A stretch of DNA of 29,983 bases from an uncultured Collinsella sp. (lineage in GTDB: Bacteria; Actinomycetota; Coriobacteriia; Coriobacteriales; Coriobacteriaceae), in the NCBI GenBank assembly GCA_900552685.1, contig USAJ01000014.1, positions 1-29,983 on the forward strand, read 5' to 3'. Within the stretch, counting starts at the first letter, position 1. Every line of letters begins with the position of its first letter. The notes beneath the pieces are model-generated. The model saw only the letters and a list, made by a program, of their open reading frames with translations, searched no databases and was not told where the DNA came from. Position numbers and translations under genes: made by a program. This document shows, one piece after another, positions 8,288 to 16,654 of this stretch.

Positions 8288-9693
8288 GTGAGCACCCCCA
8301 ACAAACCGATCGCGTGCTGCGCGACACCCGCATTCTGACGCTTCGCATTTGGGCTGTTGTCGGCTGCATTGTCATCGCTGCTGTCATCTTTAACCTTATG
8401 GGCATCCTGGCCCCGGTTATCGAGTTTCTCGCCGTTGGTTCCATCATTGCCTTTGTGATGTCCCCGATCACCAACTGGCTCGAGCACCATGGCGTGAATC
8501 GCGGCATCGGTTCGCTTGTCGCGCTTATTGTTGTTGTTGCCGTGCTCGTCGGTGTCGTTTGCATCTTGTCGCCGATTCTCTTTGGTCAGATCATGGAAGT
8601 CCTGAGCCGCCTGCCCGAGCAGCTTCGTGTTGCGGGTGGCGACCTCAATGAGATGATCTCGCATGCCAAGACGCTCAACAACACGCCGCTCAAGGAGTAT
8701 TTGGACGATAATCTTTCGTCGCTAGTTGCCGTGGCATCGAAGTATGTGTCTCAGATCGCTGCCGAGCTTGGCCGCGGTGTGTTCCCGCTCATCACTAATA
8801 CGGCCTCGCAGTTGTTCGTGATCTTCCTTGGTCTGGTGCTTGCGTACTGGATGGCCTGCGACTACCCTCGCATGCACCACGAGGTCTGCACCATCATCGG
8901 TCAGGAGAAGGAGACCTCGTACCGCTTTATGGTCGCCATCCTTTCTCGCTCTGTCGGTGGCTACATGCGCGGTATGGTCGTGACGTCCATCTGCGGTGGT
9001 TTCCTCGCCTTTATCGGTTTTATGATCATCGGTCATCCGTATGCGGCGCTCATGGCTATCTTTACCGGCATCATGCATTTGGTTCCGGTCGTCGGTCCCT
9101 GGGTGAGCGCAGCAATCGCCACAGTGCTTGGTTTCATGTTCAGCCCCATGTTGGCGTTATGGACGCTCATCGTGACGATGGTCGCGCAAAACGTCACCGA
9201 TAACGTGATTTCGCCTAAGGTTATGCAGAGCTCGGTGCAGGTGCATCCCATCATGAGCCTCACGGCGCTCGTTATTGGCTCGGCACTCATGGGCCCCATC
9301 GGCATGATTATTGCCATCCCGCTATGTGCGGCCCTCAAGGGTATCTTCGTGTACTACTTCGAGAATGAGACCGGCCGCCAGCTTGTAGCTTATGACGGCG
9401 CCGTGTTTAAGGGCACGCCGTACCGCGATGCCGATGGCAACCCGGTCGCCGCCTACGACGCGCTCGGCGACGACACCTTCATCTACGAGTCCGAGCTCAT
9501 CGGCAACGAGACTGCGCCCGAGGCCAAGGCCATGCCCAAGCCCGAGCTCGATAATCCCTGGATCAAGCTCTCTGGTCTGCAGCCCGATGCGACGGGCTTC
9601 TTCAAGAACCCCTTCGCTAAGGATGACGATTCCAACACGGATGACGACACCAAAACCGGCATCGACGGCTCCATGGACGATGATGACAACTAG
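8284..9693 (+). CDS. AI-2E family permease with acidic C-terminal tail
   Basis: Polytopic membrane protein of the AI-2E/YdiK/PerM exporter-like family (Pfam PF01594 by pattern). It shows about eight membrane helices between residues 15 and 360, and the conserved MHLVPVVGPWVSAAIA and NVISPKVMQSSVQVHP segments. The family includes transport of autoinducer-2, sodium/proton exchange and unknown substrates, so the cargo is open. From about residue 370 it carries a 100-residue soluble tail ending in a run dominated by Asp. The ATG overlaps the sigma-factor stop (ATGA), indicating translational coupling and likely membership of the sigma operon. Confidence 0.85.
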   Translation: MSEHPQQTDRVLRDTRILTLRIWAVVGCIVIAAVIFNLMGILAPVIEFLAVGSIIAFVMSPITNWLEHHGVNRGIGSLVALIVVVAVLVGVVCILSPILFGQIMEVLSRLPEQLRVAGGDLNEMISHAKTLNNTPLKEYLDDNLSSLVAVASKYVSQIAAELGRGVFPLITNTASQLFVIFLGLVLAYWMACDYPRMHHEVCTIIGQEKETSYRFMVAILSRSVGGYMRGMVVTSICGGFLAFIGFMIIGHPYAALMAIFTGIMHLVPVVGPWVSAAIATVLGFMFSPMLALWTLIVTMVAQNVTDNVISPKVMQSSVQVHPIMSLTALVIGSALMGPIGMIIAIPLCAALKGIFVYYFENETGRQLVAYDGAVFKGTPYRDADGNPVAAYDALGDDTFIYESELIGNETAPEAKAMPKPELDNPWIKLSGLQPDATGFFKNPFAKDDDSNTDDDTKTGIDGSMDDDDN

Positions 9694-9744
9694 CGGGGTA
9701 ATTCGGATTAATATTCATACGCGCTAACATGCAATTTCGCTGAA

Positions 9745-9773
9745 GGGCCGGCATTGTGCCGGCCCTCTTTTTT
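9745..9773 (+). terminator. Rho-independent terminator of the sigma/AI-2E operon
   Basis: Perfect 9-bp GC-rich stem (GGGCCGGCA, 9745-9753, with 9757-9765), 3-nt loop and tail TCTTTTTT. It cleanly separates the sigma operon from alaS. Confidence 0.92.
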
Positions 9774-9799
9774 GCACTGGCGCGACGGGATGGTAATAT
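9772..9799 (+). promoter_or_regulatory. Probable alaS promoter with extended -10
   Basis: TTGCAC (9772-9777), 16-nt spacer, TAATAT (9794-9799) preceded by TGG, an extended -10 motif. It begins within the tail of the preceding terminator and lies about 47 nt before the alaS start. No T-box-like leader fits in the remaining space. Confidence 0.6.
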
Positions 9800-9845
9800 C
9801 GTTACGTTTGAACTGTTTCGATGTGAAACCGAGGAGATTCCCTCT

Positions 9846-12503
9846 ATGAGTGCTGACTACCCGTCAATGACTACGGCCGAGATTCGCTCCAAGTTCCTCA
9901 ACTTCTTTGAGGAGCGCGGTCTTAAGCTCTATCCTTCTTCGTCCCTCGTCCCCGACGATCCTTCGCTGCTGCTTGCCAACGCCGGCATGAACCAGTTTAA
10001 GGAGTACTACCAGGGCAAGAAGACCATGAAGGAGATCGGCGCTATCTCCTGCCAGAAGTGCGTCCGCACCAACGACATCGATTGCATCGGCGAGGACGGC
10101 CGTCACCTGTCCTTCTTCGAGATGCTCGGCGACTTCTCCTTTGGCGGCGTCTCCAAGCAGCAGGCTTGCGCCTGGGCCTTTGAGCTCATCACCAAGGAGT
10201 TCAAGCTGCCGCTCGACCGCCTGTACTTTACCGTCTTTACCGAGGACGACGAGACCCACGACGTGTGGCGTTCTCTGGGCGTTGCCGAGGACCACATCTC
10301 CCGCCTGGGCGAGGACGACAACTTCTGGGCCGCTGGCCCCACTGGCCCCTGCGGTCCCTGCTCCGAGATCTACTTTGACATGGGCGAGGAGGTCGGCTGC
10401 GGTAGTCCCGACTGCAAGCCCGGCTGCGACTGCGACCGCTTCCTGGAGTTCTGGAACCTCGTCTTTACCCAGTATGATCGCCAGGAGGACGGCTCCATGC
10501 CGGAGCTGCCGCACCGCAACCTCGATACGGGCATGGGCCTGGAGCGCATGGCCGCCATCATGCAGCACAAGACCGCCAACTACGACGGCGACTTGATGCA
10601 GCATCTCATCAAGCTGGGCGAGAAGATTAGCGGCAAGACCTATGACGCCGACGATTACTCCGGCGCCAGCCGCTCCCTGCGTATCATCGCCGACCACTCC
10701 CGTGCCGTCGACTTTATGATTTCCGACGGCATCCTTCCCGGTAACGAGGGTCGCGAGTACGTCCTTCGCCGCCTGCTCCGTCGTGCCGTGTTCCACGGTC
10801 GCCTGCTGGGCATCGAGGGCGCCTTCCTGACCAAGTTCATCGACGAAGTCAACGCTCAGATGGGCGAGGCTTATCCCGAGCTGCTCAAGAACGTCGCCCT
10901 CGTCAAGGGTATCGTCGCCTCCGAGGAGGAGCGCTTCTCCACGACGCTCGACAACGGCCGTGTTTACCTGGACGAGGCCCTGGCAGCGCTTGCCGAGGGC
11001 GCTGTGCTTCCGGGCGACGTTGCCTTTAAGCTGCACGACACCTTTGGTTTCCCCATTGACCTGACCGTCGAGATCGCCGGCACCGCTGGCCACGATGTCG
11101 ATATGGACGGCTTCACTGCCTGCATGGAGGACCAGAAGGCCCGCGCCCGCGCCAATGCCAAAGGCGACGCCTGGGGCAGCTTCAACGACGTTTGGGTCGA
11201 GCTTTCCGACAAGGTCGCCGCGACCGAGTTCGACGGCTATGACAACGATGTGATCGAGGGCGCCAAGGTTGTTGCCATCGTGCGCAACGGCGAGTCCGTC
11301 GAGTCCGCTGCCGCCGGCGAGGACGTCGAGGTCGTTCTCGACCGCACTCCGTTCTATGCCGAGATGGGTGGCCAGCAGGGCGATGCCGGCGAGCTTTCCG
11401 CCGAGGGCGTTTCGCTGACCGTTTCCGATACCAAGAACCACAACGGCCTGTATGCCCACGTCGCCCACGTTGCCGAGGGCACGCTGGCCGTCGGTGCCGC
11501 TGTGACCGCCGCGCTCGACGCCGAGCGCCGTGGCTTCCTGCGCTGCAACCACACCGCCACGCACCTGCTCGACGCCGCCCTTAAGCAGGTCCTGGGCGAG
11601 CACGTCTCCCAGGCCGGCTCGCTGGTGACGCCCGAGCACCTGCGCTTTGACTTTACGCACTTCGAGGCCCTGTCCTCCGAGCAGCTCAAGGCTGTCGAGG
11701 ACCTGGTCAACCAGCAGATCTTCGCTTCCAAGCCGGTCGTGACCCGTGTCATGGGCATCGACGAGGCTAAGGCTGCCGGCGCTGTCGCCCTGTTTGGCGA
11801 GAAGTATGGCGACGTCGTCCGCGTTGTCTCCGTGGGCGCTGAGGACCAGCCGTTCTCCCGCGAACTCTGCGGTGGCACACACGCTGCCAACACCGCCGAG
11901 ATCGGCCTGTTCAAGATCATTTCCGAGTCCTCCACGGGCTCCAATGTCCGCCGTATCGAGGCCGTGACCTCTAAGGGTGCCCTCGACTATATGGCCGACC
12001 GCCTGGCACTCGTTGACGCCGCCGCCGCTGCGCTCAAGTGCCGCGTGGATGAGGTTCCCGCTCGTGTGGAGAACCTGCAGGCCGAGCTGCGCGAGACGTC
12101 CAATAAGCTCAAAAAGGCTCTGACCGGTGGCTCCTCCGACGCCATCTCCAGCGCCATCGAGGGTGCCGTCGAGCTCGACGGCTATAAGCTCGTTGTCGCT
12201 GAGCTCCAGGGCCTTGAGGCTGCCGACCTGCGCAACGTATGGGATACCGTGCATCAGAAGGTCGCCGGCCCTGTCGCTTGTGTCGTCGCCAGCGTGACTG
12301 AGAAGGGCACTCCGGCCCTGCTCGCTGCCGGCTCTGATGACGCCGTCAAGGCCGGTTTCCACGCTGGTAACGTGATCAAGCAGATCGCGGGTCTGGTCGA
12401 CGGTCGCGGTGGCGGTCGTCCCAACATGGCCCAGGCCGGTGGCAAGAATGCTGCCGGCATCGCCGATGCCCTCGCGGCCGCTAAGACCGCGCTCGGCGCC
12501 TAA
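9846..12503 (+). CDS. alaS: Alanyl-tRNA synthetase
   Basis: Class II synthetase charging tRNA-Ala, 885 residues, full length. The N-terminal catalytic core starts at TTAEIRSKFLNFFEERG; motif 2 and 3 regions follow (for example NLDTGMGLERMA and GREYVLRRLLRRA). The editing domain has the zinc-ligand pattern HTATH (about 569-573) and CGGTH (about 675-679). The C-terminal DHHA1/C-Ala domain ends with GGRGGGRPNMAQAGG. ATG 9846 has GAGGAG 9 nt upstream. Third positions are strongly C/G, consistent with high expression. It heads the run alaS-ruvX-mltG-yqeG-aroK-aroB-like, with ruvX starting 17 nt after its stop. Confidence 0.98.
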   Translation: MSADYPSMTTAEIRSKFLNFFEERGLKLYPSSSLVPDDPSLLLANAGMNQFKEYYQGKKTMKEIGAISCQKCVRTNDIDCIGEDGRHLSFFEMLGDFSFGGVSKQQACAWAFELITKEFKLPLDRLYFTVFTEDDETHDVWRSLGVAEDHISRLGEDDNFWAAGPTGPCGPCSEIYFDMGEEVGCGSPDCKPGCDCDRFLEFWNLVFTQYDRQEDGSMPELPHRNLDTGMGLERMAAIMQHKTANYDGDLMQHLIKLGEKISGKTYDADDYSGASRSLRIIADHSRAVDFMISDGILPGNEGREYVLRRLLRRAVFHGRLLGIEGAFLTKFIDEVNAQMGEAYPELLKNVALVKGIVASEEERFSTTLDNGRVYLDEALAALAEGAVLPGDVAFKLHDTFGFPIDLTVEIAGTAGHDVDMDGFTACMEDQKARARANAKGDAWGSFNDVWVELSDKVAATEFDGYDNDVIEGAKVVAIVRNGESVESAAAGEDVEVVLDRTPFYAEMGGQQGDAGELSAEGVSLTVSDTKNHNGLYAHVAHVAEGTLAVGAAVTAALDAERRGFLRCNHTATHLLDAALKQVLGEHVSQAGSLVTPEHLRFDFTHFEALSSEQLKAVEDLVNQQIFASKPVVTRVMGIDEAKAAGAVALFGEKYGDVVRVVSVGAEDQPFSRELCGGTHAANTAEIGLFKIISESSTGSNVRRIEAVTSKGALDYMADRLALVDAAAAALKCRVDEVPARVENLQAELRETSNKLKKALTGGSSDAISSAIEGAVELDGYKLVVAELQGLEAADLRNVWDTVHQKVAGPVACVVASVTEKGTPALLAAGSDDAVKAGFHAGNVIKQIAGLVDGRGGGRPNMAQAGGKNAAGIADALAAAKTALGA

Positions 12504-12520
12504 GAATCTAAGAAGTCGCT

Positions 12521-12949
12521 GTGGTTGCGCTCGCGCTGGACATAGGGGAGACCAGGATTGGCATCGCCGTCTCGAGCCGTGATGGCAAGATGGCGATGCC
12601 TGTCAAGGTGCTTCCGGCTGCCGAGGTCACCGGTATGGCCAAGACGTTTCGCTACCTGGTTGAGGACTATGAGCCCGACATCCTGGTAAGCGGACGTCCC
12701 CTGACCATGGCCGGTGAGCCCGGCCCTCAGGCCGAGCGCGTTGCCGCTGTGGCGCAAAAGATTGCCGACGAGCTCGATCTTCCGTTGGAGTTTGAGGACG
12801 AGCGTCTGTCCTCGCAAGAGGCCAAGCGTATCCTGCGCGAGCAGGGACTCAACGAAAAGCAGATGAGGGGCAAGATCGACATGATTGCCGCCAGCCTGTT
12901 TTTGCAGACGTGGCTCGATCGTAAAAACGAGGAGGTTTCGCATGCCTAG
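12521..12949 (+). CDS. ruvX: RuvX/YqgF, Holliday-junction resolvase-like RNase
   Basis: RNase H-fold nuclease of the YqgF family, needed for 16S rRNA 5' end maturation and proposed for Holliday junctions. Residues 1-15 show the DIGETRIG motif with the first catalytic Asp; the VSGRPLTMAGEPGPQA segment and DERLSSQEA (about residue 88-96) carry the next acidic residues. Length of 142 is normal. The start is GTG at 12521, with only a weak AAGAAG upstream. Reading is probably helped by the close alaS stop. It overlaps mltG by 8 nt, in the widespread alaS-yqgF-mltG order. Confidence 0.93.
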   Translation: MVALALDIGETRIGIAVSSRDGKMAMPVKVLPAAEVTGMAKTFRYLVEDYEPDILVSGRPLTMAGEPGPQAERVAAVAQKIADELDLPLEFEDERLSSQEAKRILREQGLNEKQMRGKIDMIAASLFLQTWLDRKNEEVSHA

Positions 12950-14375
12950 TGCTTCCGATCCGCGCCAGCCGAATCGTACACAGCAGCCGGCGTCGCGCCC
13001 TGCCCAGCCTGGCCAGCGTCCGGCACAGCCGACGCAGCGCGCAGCTCAGCCTGCCGCGCGCCCGGCGCAGTCCTTCTCTCGTTCGGCCCAACCTGTTCAA
13101 CGGACGGGTCAGCAGCCTTCTGCTCGTTCGGTTCAGCATTCGGCTTCTCACGCGGCTCAGCAGCCCACTGCTCGTACGGCCCAGCCTGCAGGCGGCACCC
13201 GCTTTAAGCAGCAGGCACCTACCCAGCGAACGCAGGCCCCCCAATCGCATTCGCATCACGCTCGTGGTTCGCATGGCGTTGCTCCGGCGACCCGCTCGAG
13301 CTACAACACGCATGCTCGTCGCGGTGCTCAAAAGAAAAGCTCCCCGGTGCCTATGATTATCGGTGGCGTTGTTGCCGTGCTTGCGCTTGTCGCGATCGTT
13401 TTCTTTGTCGTGCCGGCCGTCAAGGGTTTCTTTGCCGGTGAGGATACGAAGGTTACGGCTGGTCAGCAGGTTACGGTGACCATTCCCGATGGTGCTTCGG
13501 GCGATACGATCGCTTCGATTCTCTCCGAGAACCATATCGTCGAAGACCCCAAGGATTATTACGCGGCGGTCAAAAAGCTCAATGCCGACATGTCGCTTAA
13601 GCCTGGCACCTACTCGTTCACCACGCTCATGGATGCGACCAAGGTCGTTCGGCAGCTCATGGAAGGCCCCAACGCGGGCTCCAATGCGCTGACTATCCCT
13701 GAGGGCCTAACGGTCGATCAAGTCGCCGACCGTGTGGCCCAGGCCTACGACAGCATCTCTAAGGAAGACTTCCTCAACCAGGCCAAGGCCTCCAACTACG
13801 TGGACGACTATAGCTTCCTTAAGGGCGCCGCCAACGACTCGCTCGAGGGTTTCCTGTTCCCCAAGACGTATTCGTTGGGCAAGGACCCAAGCGCCGATGA
13901 TGTGATTCGCGCCATGCTTGACCAGTTCAACGCTGAGTATAAGTCGCTTGACTTTGCCAGCTGCGAGGCCAAGATCAAGGAACGCTACGGTGTGGAGATG
14001 TCCGACTACGACATCGTCAACTTGGCCTCTATCGTTGAGCGCGAGGGCCTCAACGCCGATCAACGTGCGCATGTGGCCTCGGTTTTCTACAACCGCCTTG
14101 CCGGCAAGCTCGACGGTCTGCGCTATCTCAATAGCGATGCGACTATGATGTATGTCACCGGTGGCGAGGTTACCGCCGACGACCTGCAGAGCGATAGTCC
14201 GTATAACACCTATAAGCATGAGGGTCTGCCACCCACGCCCATCTGCTCTCCGTCGCTCGAGGCACTCAAGGCCACGCTTGAGCCGACCGACTCCGATGAC
14301 CTGTATTTCTACATTACGCAGGACGAGGAGTACTTCTCGCAAACCTACGAAGAGCATCAACAGTCTTGGAATTAG
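12942..14375 (+). CDS. mltG: Endolytic murein transglycosylase MltG with basic Pro/Gln-rich tail
   Basis: Membrane-bound YceG-family lytic transglycosylase that cuts nascent glycan strands and so ends peptidoglycan polymerisation. Residues 1-135 form a cytosolic tail rich in Gln, Pro, Arg and Ala with AQP-like repeats and only one acidic residue (Asp6). A membrane helix covers about 137-160. The catalytic domain follows, with LEGFLFPKTYSL, LASIVEREG (catalytic Glu about 366) and GLPPTPICSPS near the end. ATG 12942 has GAGGAGG 6 nt upstream and overlaps the ruvX end. The enzyme part is normal; the long basic tail is the odd feature. Confidence 0.93.
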   Translation: MPSASDPRQPNRTQQPASRPAQPGQRPAQPTQRAAQPAARPAQSFSRSAQPVQRTGQQPSARSVQHSASHAAQQPTARTAQPAGGTRFKQQAPTQRTQAPQSHSHHARGSHGVAPATRSSYNTHARRGAQKKSSPVPMIIGGVVAVLALVAIVFFVVPAVKGFFAGEDTKVTAGQQVTVTIPDGASGDTIASILSENHIVEDPKDYYAAVKKLNADMSLKPGTYSFTTLMDATKVVRQLMEGPNAGSNALTIPEGLTVDQVADRVAQAYDSISKEDFLNQAKASNYVDDYSFLKGAANDSLEGFLFPKTYSLGKDPSADDVIRAMLDQFNAEYKSLDFASCEAKIKERYGVEMSDYDIVNLASIVEREGLNADQRAHVASVFYNRLAGKLDGLRYLNSDATMMYVTGGEVTADDLQSDSPYNTYKHEGLPPTPICSPSLEALKATLEPTDSDDLYFYITQDEEYFSQTYEEHQQSWN

Positions 14376-14376
14376 C

Positions 14377-14874
14377 ATGAGGATTTTTAGCCCCAAACGT
14401 TACGTTGCCTCGGTCGATCGCATCGACCTTAATACCCTGTGGGCCGACGGTAAACGCGCCATTCTGCTCGATCGCGATAACACCCTCGTGCCGCGCGACA
14501 CCGAGCAGGTTCCCACCGCGGTTTCCGCTTGGCTCGACGCCGCCCGCGCCAAGGGTTTTAAGCTGTGCATGGTGTCCAACAACTGGCATCGCGACCAGGT
14601 CATGAGCTCTGCACGCGAGCTGGGACTCGAGGCCATCAGCCACGCCATGAAGCCGGCGCCGTTTGCCCTCAAGGCGGGTCTTAAGCGCCTCGGCGCCACG
14701 GTCGACGAGGCGGTGCTGATCGGTGATCAGCTCTACACTGACGTGTGGAGCGGTAATTTCGCCGGCGTCGATACCATCCTGGTAAAGCCGCAGGCGACGC
14801 AGGACCTGTGGTATACGCAGATCTTCCGTATCTTTGAGCGCCGGGCCCTGCGCGACCTTCCCTGCGAGGAATAG
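14377..14874 (+). CDS. YqeG-family HAD-IIIA phosphatase
   Basis: A 165-residue HAD-superfamily hydrolase. Motif I LLDRDNTLVPRD holds the nucleophile Asp and the second Asp (about residues 29-31). Motif II is VSNN (about 66-69), a Lys lies in HAMKPAP, and motif IV is IGDQLYTDV (about 112-120). This is the YqeG form, probably a phosphatase; YqeG-like proteins have been tied to phosphatidylglycerophosphate dephosphorylation in some lineages, so a phospholipid role is possible but unproved. The start lies 1 nt after the mltG stop with a weak site, suggesting coupling. aroK starts 8 nt downstream. Confidence 0.85.
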   Translation: MRIFSPKRYVASVDRIDLNTLWADGKRAILLDRDNTLVPRDTEQVPTAVSAWLDAARAKGFKLCMVSNNWHRDQVMSSARELGLEAISHAMKPAPFALKAGLKRLGATVDEAVLIGDQLYTDVWSGNFAGVDTILVKPQATQDLWYTQIFRIFERRALRDLPCEE

Positions 14875-14882
14875 GTCTCGCT

Positions 14883-15416
14883 ATGTCCCAGCACACCAAA
14901 CACGGCTGCGACCATATCTTCTTTATCGGCTTTTTGGGCGCGGGCAAGTCGACGCTCGCGCGCAACGTCGGCACCATGTTCAAGCGGCGTTTTATCGATA
15001 CCGACCGCCTGGTCGTGCGCCGTTGCGGCAAGTCGGTAACCGAGATTTTTGAGACCGAGGGCGAGGATCGTTTTCGCGAGCTCGAGACCTCGGCGCTCCG
15101 TTCGCTCCAAAGTGAGCGCAGCCTGTTGGTTTCGTGCGGGGGCGGTATCGTCGAGACACCGGTGAATATTGAGCTGATGCACGAAATGGGTACGTGCGTG
15201 TACCTCGAGGGCGACTTCGAGGATTCGATTCGCCAGATTCGTCGGTCCGACACGCGCCCCGATTTCCGCTCGCCTGAGCATGCTGCGCGCCTGTTTGAGC
15301 ATCGCCGTCCGCTGTATCGCCAGGCTGCCGACCTTACCCTTGATATTCGCAACAAGTCCTTCGAGGACGTTTCCTACCTTTGTGCCGAGATGCTTTTGGA
15401 GCGTGGGCTGCTATGA
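14883..15416 (+). CDS. aroK: Shikimate kinase
   Basis: P-loop kinase making shikimate 3-phosphate in the aromatic pathway. Walker A is GFLGAGKST (about residues 18-26). DTDRLV (about 40-45) holds the shikimate-binding Asp, EDRFRELE holds the conserved Arg, and SCGGGIVE is the glycine-rich loop. The lid/R-PLY region (TRPDFRS, RRPLYRQAADL) is present. All key residues I can check are retained, unlike the following AroB homologue, whose start overlaps its stop (ATGA). Length of 177 is normal. Confidence 0.92.
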   Translation: MSQHTKHGCDHIFFIGFLGAGKSTLARNVGTMFKRRFIDTDRLVVRRCGKSVTEIFETEGEDRFRELETSALRSLQSERSLLVSCGGGIVETPVNIELMHEMGTCVYLEGDFEDSIRQIRRSDTRPDFRSPEHAARLFEHRRPLYRQAADLTLDIRNKSFEDVSYLCAEMLLERGLL

Positions 15417-16522
15417 TTCGCCGTCAACTGATCAATTTCCAAAACCGCAGCGTCGATGTCCGTGCCGGATTGGGTGCGTTCGATGAACTGTCGCGTATGT
15501 TTGCCTCGGCCGTGGGCAAGCCTAAGCGCGCGATGGTCGTTTGGAACGACGCCACATCTGAGCGCTATGGCGAGGTTGTCGAGCATGCGCTGGTCGACGC
15601 CGGTTTTGCCGTGTCGCTGCTAGTCCTTGAGGTTTCGCCTGCCGGTGCTACGCTGGCCGATGCCGATACCGTCTTTGGTGCCTTGTCTGCCAACGGCGTT
15701 ACCTGCGACGATCTGGTTGTCGCCGTTGGCGATGCCGCAACCTGCTCGGTTGTTAGCTGGTGCGCCAACCAGTGGTGCGGCCGAACCGAGTGCGCGCTGT
15801 TGCCGACGACCTTCGACGCCATGCTCACGGTCGCGACGACCATGAAGCCGCTCGTCGCCTCGTCGGCCAATGCGCTTCCCGCTATCGCGTTCCGTCCCGA
15901 ACCGGGCTTGGTCGTGTGTGACCTCGACCTTGTTCGTGAGGCGGACCCCGAGGACCTCAAGCTCGGCTTTGTGGTGCTTGTTGGCACCATGCTTTCGAGC
16001 AGTAAGTCCCGCTGGAATCAGTTTACTGAGACCGTCCCCGAGATTCTCGCGGGCGAGGAGGTCGCGCTCGTCAATGCCGTTCAATGGTCTCAGACTGCCC
16101 GTAAGGACGTACTGATGGCCACAAACCCGAGCGCTCGCCATGCGCTCGATTTTGGCAAGACGGGGGAGTGTACCCTGCGCGCCTGCTTGGGCGATGCCGC
16201 TTCGCAGGTTCCTGCCTATCAGCTGTTATCCGAGGGCATGCGCTTTGAGGCGCGCCTAGCACATGATGCCTGCGACTTCGATATCGATTACGTCTTTGAG
16301 GTCGATGACTGCCTGGAGGACTTTGGTATCGAGGAACTCGCCTTCGATCTGGAGCCTGCCGTATATATCGAGGAGTTCCGCAAGCAGCAGTTCGCTCGCT
16401 CGAACCGCAGCATGTTGCCGCTGCCCGCGGCACTCGGCGCCATTCGTCTAACGAGCGTTGAGGACGAGGTTCTTGAGCGCCATGCTCACGCCTACTTGGC
16501 TTCTCGCAAAGAACTTCTCTAA
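15413..16522 (+). CDS. Degenerate 3-dehydroquinate synthase (AroB) homologue
   Basis: A 369-residue intact ORF in the aroB position after aroK. It shows the AroB fold pattern: VVAVGDAAT at the NAD loop, PTTFDAM where AroB has PTTLLAQVDSSVGGKT, VVCDLDLV, ARHALDFGKTGEC where AroB has R..LNFGHTFGH, and a final GMRFEARLA. By eye all three zinc ligands are replaced (Glu of EVIKYG by Val, His of NFGHT by Lys, His of HGEA by Ala), as is the catalytic His of FGHA. Dehydroquinate synthase activity is therefore improbable, although the frame is open and start-coupled to aroK. It may be a repurposed or regulatory pseudoenzyme. The family assignment rests on position plus these partial matches. Confidence 0.7.
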   Translation: MIRRQLINFQNRSVDVRAGLGAFDELSRMFASAVGKPKRAMVVWNDATSERYGEVVEHALVDAGFAVSLLVLEVSPAGATLADADTVFGALSANGVTCDDLVVAVGDAATCSVVSWCANQWCGRTECALLPTTFDAMLTVATTMKPLVASSANALPAIAFRPEPGLVVCDLDLVREADPEDLKLGFVVLVGTMLSSSKSRWNQFTETVPEILAGEEVALVNAVQWSQTARKDVLMATNPSARHALDFGKTGECTLRACLGDAASQVPAYQLLSEGMRFEARLAHDACDFDIDYVFEVDDCLEDFGIEELAFDLEPAVYIEEFRKQQFARSNRSMLPLPAALGAIRLTSVEDEVLERHAHAYLASRKELL

Positions 16523-16528
16523 GATTTA

Positions 16529-16557
16529 TTGACATCCATCGTCTTTCGTATCATGTT
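16529..16557 (+). promoter_or_regulatory. Probable promoter for the M24 aminopeptidase
   Basis: A consensus TTGACA (16529-16534), 17-nt spacer and a weak CATGTT (16552-16557). It lies directly after the aroB-like stop and would start transcription just at or before a long inverted repeat, giving a leader of about 90 nt. Confidence 0.45.
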
Positions 16558-16559
16558 GA

Positions 16560-16622
16560 GGGACGGGTTTCCAATCGGTTGCGGATTGCATGCGATTCCG
16601 ACGTTCGGTTGAGACCCGTCCC
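16560..16622 (+). other. Leader inverted repeat before pepP
   Basis: Perfect 9-bp arms GGGACGGGT (16560-16568) and ACCCGTCCC (16614-16622) enclose 45 nt that can form smaller stems (TCGG with CCGA around a GCATGC core). The right arm is followed by GTCTTTATAG, too T-poor for a good terminator. It could be a structured RNA leader, a protein-binding site or a weak attenuator. It does not match any riboswitch I know. Confidence 0.5.
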
Positions 16623-16654
16623 GTCTTTATAGAGACAATAAGAAAGGAATCTGC

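Noticed and set aside
9774..9845. T-box leader before alaS
   Set aside because: Only about 45 nt lie between the promoter -10 and the start codon, with no T-box sequence or antiterminator stem.
9864..12362. Very long minus-strand open frame (832 codons) opposite alaS
   Set aside because: It mirrors the biased codons of alaS, has no ribosome site and no family motifs, and alaS is certain.
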